Part shown: positions 1 through 6,317 of the stretch, piece after piece | Position numbering within the stretch: position 1 is the first letter of the stretch | Layout of the letters: each line of letters starts with the position of its first letter | From: Rhodococcus_G sp042754225 | GTDB lineage: Bacteria; Actinomycetota; Actinomycetes; Mycobacteriales; Mycobacteriaceae | NCBI RefSeq assembly: GCF_042754225.1 | Contig: NZ_JBHZAH010000183.1 | Location: forward strand, 1 to 6,465 | DNA: 6,465 nt | Direction: 5' to 3' | Made by a program: the position numbers and the translations under genes | The notes under the pieces: generated by a model | What the model was told of the DNA's origin: nothing | The model's input: the letters and a program-made list of their open reading frames with translations, nothing else | The model's database searches: none

Positions 1-13
1 GACCCCGGGGGTC
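1..13 (-). terminator. Possible hairpin after the glutamate dehydrogenase gene (window edge)
   Basis: GACCCC and GGGGTC form complementary arms 19 bases beyond the dehydrogenase stop codon on the minus strand. The loop is almost absent as drawn, and the window ends here, so the element may be the inner part of a larger structure. No U-tract can be seen. This is only a weak terminator candidate. Confidence 0.2.
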
Positions 14-31
14 GACCGGCTCGGGCACGGC

Positions 32-3000
32 TCAGGCGCTGCCGACCAGGCTTCGGATCTGGCGCACCGCAACCGACATGGCCGCGACGTCGACGGACGG
101 GCTCTCGAAGATCGCCTCCAACGTCGAGCGTGCCCGCAGGATGCGAGTGGAGTTGCGCTCCTCCCAGCGGGCGATCATCGCGGCGGCGGGTTCCCCGGTG
201 TCCGCCGCGGTGCCGAGCAGGTCCAGGCACAGTGCGCGCAGGGAGCCGTAGAGATCGTCCCGCATCGCAAGCCGGGCGAGGGAGTTCCATCGGTTGTCGT
301 AGGCCAGTCTCGACACCGACTGCAACAGGTGCACCGCGCCGAGATGCTGGCTCAGTGCGTAGTACAGCTCCGCGACCTCCGGCACCTCGCGGCCACTGAC
401 GTCGGCCACCTCGATGATGTCGAGCAGACCGAACTGGTCGAGCAGCAGGTGCACGCGGGCCGCGAGATCGTGCGGAACTCCCGCGTCGATCGACCCGGCG
501 ACCCGCGCGTGCAGGTCGGCAAGTTCCTGCCCGCGAAGCCATTCCGGGACCAGGTGCCCGTGCCGGGCGAGTCGCGGCGCGAATCGCTCGACCTCCGCGC
601 CGATGTCGAGGGGCTGCGGACGGTTGGCCAACAGCCAGCGCGACACCCGGTCGAGCACCCGCTGCGTGTCGACCACCAGGGCGTCGGTGACGTCGGTCGG
701 CAGCCCGCTCTCGGCGACGTCGGCCCACAACTGGTTCAGGTCGAAGATCCGGGCCGCGACGACGTGGGCGCGCACGGCGTCGGACCCTATCGCCGCCGAG
801 TCCTCGGCCAGCCGGAACGCGAAAGTGAGTCCGCCGTGGTCGATCACCTCGTTGGTGAGCATCGTCGCGACGATCTCGCGGCGCAGCCGATGCGTGTCGA
901 GGTGGCCGCCGTATCGGTGCGACAGGGCGTCCGGGAAGTAGGCGCGCAGGCGGTCGCGCAGCGCCGGGTCCTCCGGCAGGTCGCCGGCCAGGAGCTCCTC
1001 CTTGACCGCGAGCTTCACGTGCGCCATGAGGGTGGCCAGTTCGGGGGAGGTCAGCCCCGTGCCGTCGTGCGCACGACGAGACAGTTCGCGCTTGTCGGGT
1101 AGCGCCTCGAGTGCGCGGTCGAGGCCGCGGTCGCTCTCCATCCTGGCGATCATCCTGGCATGGACGCCGAGGGTGGCGGCCGCGGTGGACCGGCTCACTC
1201 CCAGGACGCGGTTCTGCGACCTGTTGTCCGCCAAGACGAGTCCACTCACCTCGTCGGTCATCGAACGCAGCAGCACGTCCCGCTCGTCCGGCTCGAGGTC
1301 ACCGGACGCGACCAGCCCGGCGAGCAGGATCTTGATGTTGACTTCGCGGTCGGAACAGTCGACGCCGGCCGAGTTGTCGAGTGCGTCGGTGTTGACCCGT
1401 CCGCCGGCACGAGCGAACTCGATGCGGCCGAGCGGGGTCAGCCCCAAGTTCCCGCCCTCCCCGACGACCCGGGCGCGCAGGGCGCACGCGTCGACCCGCA
1501 CCCCGTCGTTGGCCTTGTCTCCCGCCGCGGCATGCGATTCCGTCGACGCCTTGACATAGGTGCCCACACCGCCGTTCCACAGCAGGTCGACCGGCGCGCG
1601 CAGGATCGCACCGATCAGGTCGGCCGGGGCCAGAGCGGACACGTCATCGGCGAGGCCGAGTGCGCCGCGGACCTCGGGGCCGATCGGCACCGACTTCACC
1701 GAGCGTGCCCACACCCCTCCGCCGGCGCTGACCAGGGAGCGGTCGTAGTCCGCCCAGGACGAACGCGGCAGGCCGAACAGCCGACTGCGTTCAGCGAACG
1801 AGGTCGCCGCGTCCGGGGTGGGATCGAGGAAGATGTGGCGGTGATCGAATGCGGCGACCAGTCGGATGTGGTTGCTGAGCAGCATTCCGTTGCCGAACAC
1901 GTCACCGCTCATGTCGCCGATACCGACGACGGTGAAGTCCTCGGACTGGGTGTCGCGGCCCATCTCACGGAAGTGCCGCGCGACGCTCTCCCAGGCGCCA
2001 CGCGCGGTGATGCCCATCGCCTTGTGGTCGTAGCCGACCGAGCCGCCGGAGGCGAAGGCGTCGCCGAGCCAGAAGCCGTACTCGGCGGCGACCTCGTTGG
2101 CGATGTCGGAGAAGGTCGCGGTGCCCTTGTCCGCGGCGACGACGAGGTAGGTGTCGTCCGGGTCGCGGCGAACCACGTCGCGGGCGGGCACGACCGAACC
2201 GGTGGCCGTGTCGATGTTGTCGGTGACGTCGAGCAGTCCGGCGATGAACTGCCGGTAGCACGCGATCCCCTCGGCCAGGTGTGCCTCGCGATCGGCCCGG
2301 TCGCTCCCGGTCGGCGCCGGCGGCTGCTTGACGACGAAGCCGCCCTTGGCCCCGACCGGCACGATCACCGCGTTCTTCACCGCCTGCGCCTTCGCCAGTC
2401 CGAGCACCTCGGTGCGGAAGTCCTCCTTGCGGTCCGACCAGCGCAGTCCGCCGCGGGCCACCGAACCGAACCGCAGGTGCACGCCCTCGACCCGCGGCGA
2501 GCAGACGTAGATCTCGAATCGCGGTCGGGGGTGGGGGAGTTCGTCGATCTGCTGCGGATCGAACTTGAACGACAACAACGGCGAGGTACCGCCGTGGGCG
2601 AAGTAGTTGGTGCGCAGGGTGTTCCGGATGAGGGTCGTGTAGGCACGCAGGATGCGGTCCTCGTCGAGGCTGACCACGCTGCCGAGCGCCTCGTCGAGGA
2701 GGCCGGTCAGCTCGTCCCGCCTGTCCTGGCGGTTCGCCGCCGGGTCGAAGCTGGCCTCGAAGAGTTCGACCAGCAATCGAGCGGACCCGGGGTGGGCGGA
2801 GAGGACCTCCGCGATTCGTTCCTGGCTGTACGCGAATCCCGCCTGACGCAGGTACTTCGCGTATGCCCGCAGCATCGACACCTGCCGCCAGGTCAGCCCG
2901 GCGCGACGCACCAGGTGGTTGAAGGTGTCCACCTCGGCGTCGCCGCGCCACGCGGCGGCGAAGGCCTCGGTGAACCGGGTGGCCGTGACGGTGTCGGCCG

Positions 3001-3379
3001 GTGCCGGATCGTTGCCGAGCGCGAGGCCGAAGTCGTAGATCCAGCACGGACTGCCGGTCGAGTCGGCCATCGGGTAGGGGCGTTCGTCGAGCACCTCGAC
3101 GCCGAGGGACTGGATCACGGGCAGGATGCGGCTGAGCGAGACCGCATCGCCGTCGATGTACAACGTGAGTCGCAGCTGCCCGCGCGCCGATCCGGTCGGC
3201 TCGTGCAGTGCGACCTCGAACGAATCCGTGCGCAGCGCCTCGACTCGGGTGACGTCCGCGACGGCGCGACCGGGGTCGAAGTCGTGCTTGTAGGCCTCCG
3301 AGAGGGCACCTCGGTAGAACTCCGCCAATACCGGGTCCACCATCCGGGCGCGGAAGTCCTCGTCCCAGGCCTGCGTCAT
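32..3379 (-). CDS. gdh: NAD-dependent glutamate dehydrogenase, N-terminally short form
   Basis: The enzyme should oxidatively deaminate L-glutamate to 2-oxoglutarate and ammonium with NAD+ in the cytoplasm. Counting from the ATG at 3379 it has 1115 residues. An ACT-like segment lies near 52-104. The catalytic core follows: RGGLRWSDR at 309-317, the substrate-lysine motif GAKGG near 343-347, DKGTATFSD at 417-425, the Rossmann motif GIGDMSGDVFGNGM at 486-499, VVGEGGNLG near 638-646 and NTDALDNSAGVDCSD at 663-677. A long helical C-terminal domain completes it. These are signatures of the Bac_GDH (GDH-180) family, whose actinobacterial members have about 1600 residues. Here the protein begins at the helical segment before the third ACT-like domain, so ACT1 and ACT2 are absent. 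The start is uncertain: GAGAGG abuts an in-frame ATG at 3388, too close to serve it, but sits 9 bases before the ATG at 3379. An IclR regulator lies 82 bases upstream on the same strand. I see no internal frameshift or missing catalytic motif. A functional short paralogue seems more likely than a dead fragment. Confidence 0.9.
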   Translation of the reverse strand: MTQAWDEDFRARMVDPVLAEFYRGALSEAYKHDFDPGRAVADVTRVEALRTDSFEVALHEPTGSARGQLRLTLYIDGDAVSLSRILPVIQSLGVEVLDERPYPMADSTGSPCWIYDFGLALGNDPAPADTVTATRFTEAFAAAWRGDAEVDTFNHLVRRAGLTWRQVSMLRAYAKYLRQAGFAYSQERIAEVLSAHPGSARLLVELFEASFDPAANRQDRRDELTGLLDEALGSVVSLDEDRILRAYTTLIRNTLRTNYFAHGGTSPLLSFKFDPQQIDELPHPRPRFEIYVCSPRVEGVHLRFGSVARGGLRWSDRKEDFRTEVLGLAKAQAVKNAVIVPVGAKGGFVVKQPPAPTGSDRADREAHLAEGIACYRQFIAGLLDVTDNIDTATGSVVPARDVVRRDPDDTYLVVAADKGTATFSDIANEVAAEYGFWLGDAFASGGSVGYDHKAMGITARGAWESVARHFREMGRDTQSEDFTVVGIGDMSGDVFGNGMLLSNHIRLVAAFDHRHIFLDPTPDAATSFAERSRLFGLPRSSWADYDRSLVSAGGGVWARSVKSVPIGPEVRGALGLADDVSALAPADLIGAILRAPVDLLWNGGVGTYVKASTESHAAAGDKANDGVRVDACALRARVVGEGGNLGLTPLGRIEFARAGGRVNTDALDNSAGVDCSDREVNIKILLAGLVASGDLEPDERDVLLRSMTDEVSGLVLADNRSQNRVLGVSRSTAAATLGVHARMIARMESDRGLDRALEALPDKRELSRRAHDGTGLTSPELATLMAHVKLAVKEELLAGDLPEDPALRDRLRAYFPDALSHRYGGHLDTHRLRREIVATMLTNEVIDHGGLTFAFRLAEDSAAIGSDAVRAHVVAARIFDLNQLWADVAESGLPTDVTDALVVDTQRVLDRVSRWLLANRPQPLDIGAEVERFAPRLARHGHLVPEWLRGQELADLHARVAGSIDAGVPHDLAARVHLLLDQFGLLDIIEVADVSGREVPEVAELYYALSQHLGAVHLLQSVSRLAYDNRWNSLARLAMRDDLYGSLRALCLDLLGTAADTGEPAAAMIARWEERNSTRILRARSTLEAIFESPSVDVAAMSVAVRQIRSLVGSA

Positions 3380-3401
3380 CGTCGCCATCCTCTCGTGAGC
3401 A

Positions 3402-3433
3402 GTTGTATATACAGGACTGTACAACCCTGTGAA
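3402..3433 (-). promoter_or_regulatory. Candidate promoter and palindromic operator of the dehydrogenase gene
   Basis: On the plus strand, GTTGTA (3402-3407) and TACAAC (3420-3425) are perfect inverted arms. Inside lie two smaller palindromes, TGTATATACA (3404-3413) and TGTACA (3418-3423), whose centres are 12 bp apart. Reading the minus strand, TTCACA (3433-3428) can be a -35 box, and TATATA (3411-3406) or TATACA (3409-3404) a -10 box, with 16 or 18 bp between. The palindrome would therefore fill the spacer and cover the -10, so a bound protein could block polymerase. The start codon follows about 25 bases later. The IclR protein encoded upstream is the obvious candidate binder, but TTGTATA..TACAA-like sites are also typical of GntR regulators. 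Binding is inferred. Confidence 0.5.
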
Positions 3434-3461
3434 CTGCCTCACAAGACCCGAAGTTGCCGAC

Positions 3462-4262
3462 TCAGCCGGGGGACGGGGCGTGGCCCGAGATGTGGGAGGT
3501 CAGGCGATCCGCGCCACCGAGGAGGATCTGCCCAACGGCGTCCGGCTCGGGGTAGGCCAACTGCCTGCGCCAGGTGGTGCTCAGCGCAGCGACCGCGCGG
3601 CCGTTGTGGTCGAACACGGCCGTGCCCACCGATCGCAGTCCCGTCGTCACCAGGTCCACCTCTTCCGCCCAGCCGCGGCTACGGGTCTCCGCGAGGGTGC
3701 GGCGCAGCTCGGTCAGGGTCCGCGGGCCGAGTCCGGTGCGGGTGATGAAGTCGCCCCGCCGCGAGTACAGCGCCTTGACCTGGGCGTCGGGAAGTGCGGC
3801 GAGGATGGCGCACCCGTTGGCAGTCAGGTGCGCGGGCAGCCGCACACCGATGTCGGTGATCAGCGAGACCTCGGCAGCCGGGCCCGAGGTGGGACGTTCC
3901 TTGAGCAGGTAGACGGTTTCGTTGCCGTGCAGGATGCCCAGGTGCACCGCCTGACCGAGCTGCATGGCGAGCCGGTGCAGGATCGGCTGCGCGAGACGTT
4001 CGAGCGGCTCGTGCCGCAGGTAGGCGGAACCGATCTCGAACGACGTCACGCCGAGCCCGTACGCCTGTTCGCCGGGCACGTAGACGACGAAGCCGCGGTC
4101 CACCAGCACCGAGAGGATGTGGTACACCGACGAGCGGGGCAGATCGAGGTCGCGGGCAAGGGCGGCCGCCCGCACCGGCCCCGGGCGCTGCGCGAGCCGG
4201 ACCAGGATGTCGAGCGCGCGGCCGACCGCCGGCGAGGCGCTGGAACTCGCTGGCGTGTCCAC
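3462..4262 (-). CDS. IclR-family transcriptional regulator
   Basis: From a GTG at 4262 the protein has 266 residues, the usual length for IclR regulators. The N-terminal winged helix-turn-helix covers about residues 10-75. Its recognition region is LPRSSVYHILSVLVDRG (41-57), followed by a wing around VPGEQAYGLG. The C-terminal effector-binding domain shows the family patterns LPAHLTANGCAILA (142-155, the A..G.A.LA motif) and, near 200-228, an EE...TTGLRSVGTAVFD segment ending in AALST. The frame is open upstream to a GTG at 4406, but those extra 48 residues are Arg/Gly-rich, resemble no IclR extension and have no ribosome binding site, so I prefer the shorter start. No good Shine-Dalgarno precedes 4262 either, so the start is uncertain. 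The gene ends 82 bases before the dehydrogenase, on the same strand, which makes it a likely regulator of glutamate catabolism responding to a small metabolite. The effector cannot be read from sequence. Confidence 0.88.
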   Translation of the reverse strand: MDTPASSSASPAVGRALDILVRLAQRPGPVRAAALARDLDLPRSSVYHILSVLVDRGFVVYVPGEQAYGLGVTSFEIGSAYLRHEPLERLAQPILHRLAMQLGQAVHLGILHGNETVYLLKERPTSGPAAEVSLITDIGVRLPAHLTANGCAILAALPDAQVKALYSRRGDFITRTGLGPRTLTELRRTLAETRSRGWAEEVDLVTTGLRSVGTAVFDHNGRAVAALSTTWRRQLAYPEPDAVGQILLGGADRLTSHISGHAPSPG

Positions 4263-4435
4263 GCGGCCGATTCTGCCAGTCCCGCCGCGCAGACGCCGCG
4301 AGGCGTATTCGGCGCGGGCCGGTGTGGGGCGACCAGATTGCCTCCACCGCACCGGCCGTGAGCCCGGACCGTCACGGCCGACGAGCTCACTCCGCAGACC
4401 CGACACGAATCAATGGCAGCTCGTGCGAGCGAATC

Positions 4436-4505
4436 GCAACCAGCGGGCTGGCGTTGCACGCAACGTTCCTGCGTAGCGCATCGGATGCAACATCGTGACT
4501 GCAAT
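4436..4505. promoter_or_regulatory. Cluster of GCAAC/GTTGC half-sites upstream of the IclR gene
   Basis: The 332-base gap between the IclR and TenA-like genes (4263-4594) has no convincing gene. Within it are GCAAC at 4436-4440, GTTGC at 4453-4457, GCAAC at 4460-4464, GCAAC at 4487-4491 and GCAAT at 4501-4505. The central pair forms the palindrome CGTTGCACGCAACG (4452-4465). A second inverted repeat, CCAGC (4440-4444) with GCTGG (4447-4451), overlaps its left side. Repeated half-sites in the upstream region of a regulator suggest an operator, perhaps for autoregulation. I could not assign a clear -35/-10 pair here. The site differs from the TGTA/TACA palindrome before the dehydrogenase, so the two may bind different proteins. 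Confidence 0.35.
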
Positions 4506-4586
4506 CCCCGGATGTCCACGTCGGGTTTCTGGACGCCAATTACTCCCTGGACCCGTGTTGTCGAGGTCGCAGCATGTGCCCTACCT

Positions 4587-4604
4587 GATCGCCATCAGGC
4601 GATC
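4587..4604 (-). terminator. Hairpin across the stop codon of the TenA-like gene
   Basis: GATCGCC (4587-4593) and GGCGATC (4598-4604) are perfect 7-bp arms around a 4-base loop that contains most of the stop codon (4595-4597). On the minus-strand transcript the stem starts in the last codons of the gene. There is no U-tract, which is common for actinobacterial terminators. It may instead only protect the 3' end of the message. Confidence 0.45.
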
Positions 4605-5272
4605 CCCTGCGCGACGCTGTCCCAGAAGAGGAGCTCGTAGGACTGCAGCAGGCGGGCGCAGCGCCGGGCGCGTACGGCCGTGTCGCCCGCATCCAGCCCG
4701 GCTTGAAGGATCGCGAGCATCTGCTCCTCCAAATCCGGCGGTGACTCGGCGAAGAATGCAAAGAACGCGAGCGCCGCCTCGCCGGCGCCGTAGCGTTCGC
4801 GCAGCGCCCGTGCCACGGCCCCGCAGTTGGCGCCCCACGCGGCGAAGTTGGCCAGGAACGCCAGCGTCACGTCGGCACGCGAGCCGTTGAGCGCCAGCCA
4901 CGCCACGAATGCCGGGTAGGCCTGCGCTCGGGGATCAGGCTCGTGGCTGCGCAACCCCGCCTCGTCGAGGCCCAGCCAGGCGGCGAAGTCCAGCAACCTG
5001 GCGAGCGCCTGGCCTTCGCCGGCGGCAAGGGTCAGGAACAGGTCGCCGGCGGGAGGCTCCGGGAAGCGCCCGGCGAGGAACGCGAAGCTGCGCCGGTCGC
5101 TGGAAACGACCCCATACTGCTCGCTCGCGAACGCCCGCAGCCGATCCTGGGGGACGCGCCCGGCGGCGAGCGCCTCCAGCAGGCAGTGCGAGCGGATCGC
5201 CCGTTCCACTGCGGACAGTTCTGCGCGCAGCGAGGCGAGCAGGGTATCGGCCGTGAGCAATTCGTGGGACAT
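4595..5272 (-). CDS. TenA/THI-4 family protein (haem-oxygenase-like fold)
   Basis: The product has 225 residues, matching the 210-240 usual for TenA, PqqC and CADD-like all-helical proteins. The N-terminal stretch with SHCLLEALAAGRV (28-40) and ASEQYGVVSSDRRSFAFLA (49-67) fits the family pattern of H..(3-4)..AL..G followed by a Q-Y helix. The C-terminal YELLFWDSV (212-220) matches the conserved YE..FW helix that carries the active-site glutamate of thiaminase II (Glu213 here). By eye, the position of the catalytic cysteine of Bacillus TenA falls near Asn142-Phe143, and the only nearby cysteine, Cys150, is about seven residues later. True thiaminase activity is therefore doubtful. The start is well supported: GAGGAGG (5278-5284) lies 5 bases before the ATG. 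No thiamine genes adjoin. Alternatives are an amine- or iron-dependent oxidase of the CADD/PqqC type or a salvage hydrolase. Confidence 0.8.
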   Translation of the reverse strand: MSHELLTADTLLASLRAELSAVERAIRSHCLLEALAAGRVPQDRLRAFASEQYGVVSSDRRSFAFLAGRFPEPPAGDLFLTLAAGEGQALARLLDFAAWLGLDEAGLRSHEPDPRAQAYPAFVAWLALNGSRADVTLAFLANFAAWGANCGAVARALRERYGAGEAALAFFAFFAESPPDLEEQMLAILQAGLDAGDTAVRARRCARLLQSYELLFWDSVAQGIA

Positions 5273-5356
5273 CGCGTCCTCCTCGATCGAGGCGACCGAA
5301 CCCTGGCATACCCAGCCCGGGCGAGACCCCTCAAGCCTAACGCCGTGCCGGACCCA

Positions 5357-5371
5357 CTCAGGGAGCCTGAG
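5357..5371. repeat. Short perfect inverted repeat upstream of the TenA-like gene
   Basis: CTCAGG (5357-5362) and CCTGAG (5366-5371) flank a 3-base centre, 85 bases upstream of the TenA-like start and 24 bases before the coding-like plus-strand segment. Just beyond it lies the 8-bp palindrome CGGATCCG. It could be an operator for either direction or the remains of a terminator. The likely -10 of the TenA-like gene is not clear; TTGAGG and TATGCC with 18 bp between them are a weak pair between here and the start. Confidence 0.25.
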
Positions 5372-5394
5372 CGTCGGATCCGGCGCTGCGGGAC

Positions 5395-5625
5395 GTGCCA
5401 GTGCCGCATGTGACCGACCAGAAGAAAACGTCGGCTCCGACCAACTGCCCCCGCATCCCTGGCATCGCCCACGGGTACATCCCTGGCATCGCCCACGGGT
5501 ACCAGCATCTGGACGTTCTCGCTCGAAAGCTGCTCCCGGACACGAACTGTCGCGATTGCGCCGAGATCAACCCATGGTGCCACGCAATCGCCCGCACGCT
5601 GGGCCGCGTGAGGGAGGCCCGGAAG
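5395..5625 (+). other. Coding-like segment, unrecognised, possibly a gene remnant
   Basis: I do not recognise this protein. The frame starting at GTG 5395 has about 82% G/C at third codon positions (62 of 76 codons by hand count to 5622). In the stretch after 5478, third positions exceed first positions (about 65%) and second positions (about 50%), the usual coding pattern of such genomes. Neither opposite-strand frame fits as well. The peptide includes HLDVLARKLLPDTN and then CRDCAEINPWC, a cysteine-rich motif of the CxxC type. A weak GGGA lies 7 bases before an alternative GTG at 5401. The frame has no stop near 5625: it runs on through an Arg/His-rich, out-of-frame stretch into the membrane protein. 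This suggests a lost stop or an indel, so the segment is more likely a relic than a working gene. It contains the 24-bp tandem repeat. Confidence 0.35.
5454..5501 (+). repeat. Perfect 24-bp tandem duplication
   Basis: Positions 5454-5477 and 5478-5501 are identical 24-base units (each begins CATCCCTGGC and ends CACGGGTA). The unit length is a multiple of three, so in the plus coding-like frame it simply repeats IPGIAHGY. Only two copies are present and neither is diverged, so the duplication is recent. Confidence 0.95.
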
Positions 5626-5632
5626 CCAACTC

Positions 5633-6171
5633 GTACCGCAGGACAGCCCCGCCCGCAAGTGGTTCGAGTCGGTCTTCGACGTCAGTTACATCGTCACCGT
5701 CTGGGTTCTCGTCGCCGCGATGGACCGCCGCAAGGAACACGTCGCGTCGGAGGATCGCCGCACCGCCGATCTGCTGCGCAGGGCATCACCATGCTTGCCA
5801 TCGGCGACACTGCCCATGTCGGATTCCGCGTCTTCGCCTTTGTCCGAGGCAGGGACGAGTCGTTCGTCACCTGGCTGGGCCAGCGCACCAGCCTGATCGG
5901 TATCGGCGAGATGGTTTCCTCGATCACCATGACGTTCTTCTACGTCTTCACCCTCGACGCCTGGCGAGTTCGTTTCGGCAAAACGTGGAATTGGTTCAGC
6001 AAGATGCTGCTGGCCTGCGCCTTCTACACCCCCGTCGTCCTGTTCGGCCGGCGATCACCGTTGGTCGGACTGCTTATGATTCCGAAAACCATCGCCTACG
6101 TGGCAATGGCGTTGCGCACCTACCGGGACTTCTACCGCCGCCCACGTCCAGGCAGCGGCACTTCGGTCTGA
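5633..6171 (+). pseudogene. Frameshifted multi-spanning membrane protein gene
   Basis: Two reading frames together encode one plausible membrane protein. The first, codons in phase with 5639, reads DSPARKWFESVFDVSYIV, then a hydrophobic TVWVLVAAM helix and a basic loop ending DLLRR near 5780. The second, from about 5785 to the TGA at 6169-6171, reads GITMLAIGDTAHVGFRVFAF, a helix around LIGIGEMVSSITMTFFYVF, a helix at KMLLACAFYTPVVLF and a last helix GLLMIPKTIAYVAMA before a basic tail. One missing base near 5778-5783, most simply a G from the run in CGCAGGG, joins them. The first part also lacks a start: the codon before PQDSPARKW is GTA (5633-5635), preceded by GGAAG, as if a GTG start had mutated. 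A G lost near 5641 after another CGCAGG, with translation from ATG 5574, is an alternative. ATG 5791, with AGGG 7 bases before it, could still give a 126-residue C-terminal piece. The family looks like an uncharacterised actinobacterial membrane protein; the function is unknown. A sequencing error cannot be excluded. Confidence 0.6.
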
Positions 6172-6254
6172 CCGAGTCCGGAGCTTGTGGGTCGACAATT
6201 GCTGCTGCCGGTTCTAGCGCGGGATCGGGTTGTGCCACTGGGAGTCGATCCGAC

Positions 6255-6270
6255 GCGCTCACGCGAGCGC
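6255..6270 (+). terminator. Hairpin downstream of the membrane protein remnant
   Basis: GCGCTC (6255-6260) and GAGCGC (6265-6270) form a perfect 6-bp stem with a 4-base loop, 83 bases after the plus-strand stop codon at 6171. No U-tract follows. A looser stem, GGATCG (6222-6227) with CGATCC (6246-6251), precedes it. It may end plus-strand transcription, or may be bidirectional with the larger hairpin at 6324-6366. Confidence 0.35.
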
Positions 6271-6317
6271 CCACCCTAGGTGCCCCGGGAGGGCCTAGCA
6301 CCGAGGGCCTCGAGGGT

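Noticed and set aside
1160..3745. An 861-codon open frame on the plus strand opposite the glutamate dehydrogenase
   Set aside because: It is antisense to a gene with full family motifs and is rich in Gly/Arg/Val/Asp without any recognisable domain. Long antisense open frames are usual in GC-rich DNA with strong third-position bias.
3429..4361. A 310-codon plus-strand open frame opposite the IclR gene
   Set aside because: It is the mirror frame of a well-supported IclR regulator and has no domain signature of its own.
4263..4406. A 48-residue N-terminal extension of the IclR regulator from GTG 4406
   Set aside because: It would make the protein longer than the family norm. The residues are Arg/Gly/Pro-rich with no family similarity, and no ribosome binding site precedes the GTG. 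The short start gives the usual 266 residues, though it too lacks a good binding site.
3379..5272. A three-gene operon of TenA-like, IclR and dehydrogenase genes
   Set aside because: A 332-base gap with a hairpin at the TenA-like stop and an operator-like cluster separates the first gene. Only the IclR and dehydrogenase pair is close enough for a plausible unit, and it too has an internal promoter candidate.
5454..5501. Start of a CRISPR-like or satellite repeat array
   Set aside because: There are only two copies, directly adjacent with no spacer, and the unit is a multiple of three inside a coding-like frame. Simple slippage explains it.
5032..5658. A 208-codon minus-strand open frame upstream of and overlapping the TenA-like gene
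   Set aside because: Its last part overlaps the TenA-like coding sequence in another frame, and the codon-position GC pattern over the repeat region fits the plus frame better.
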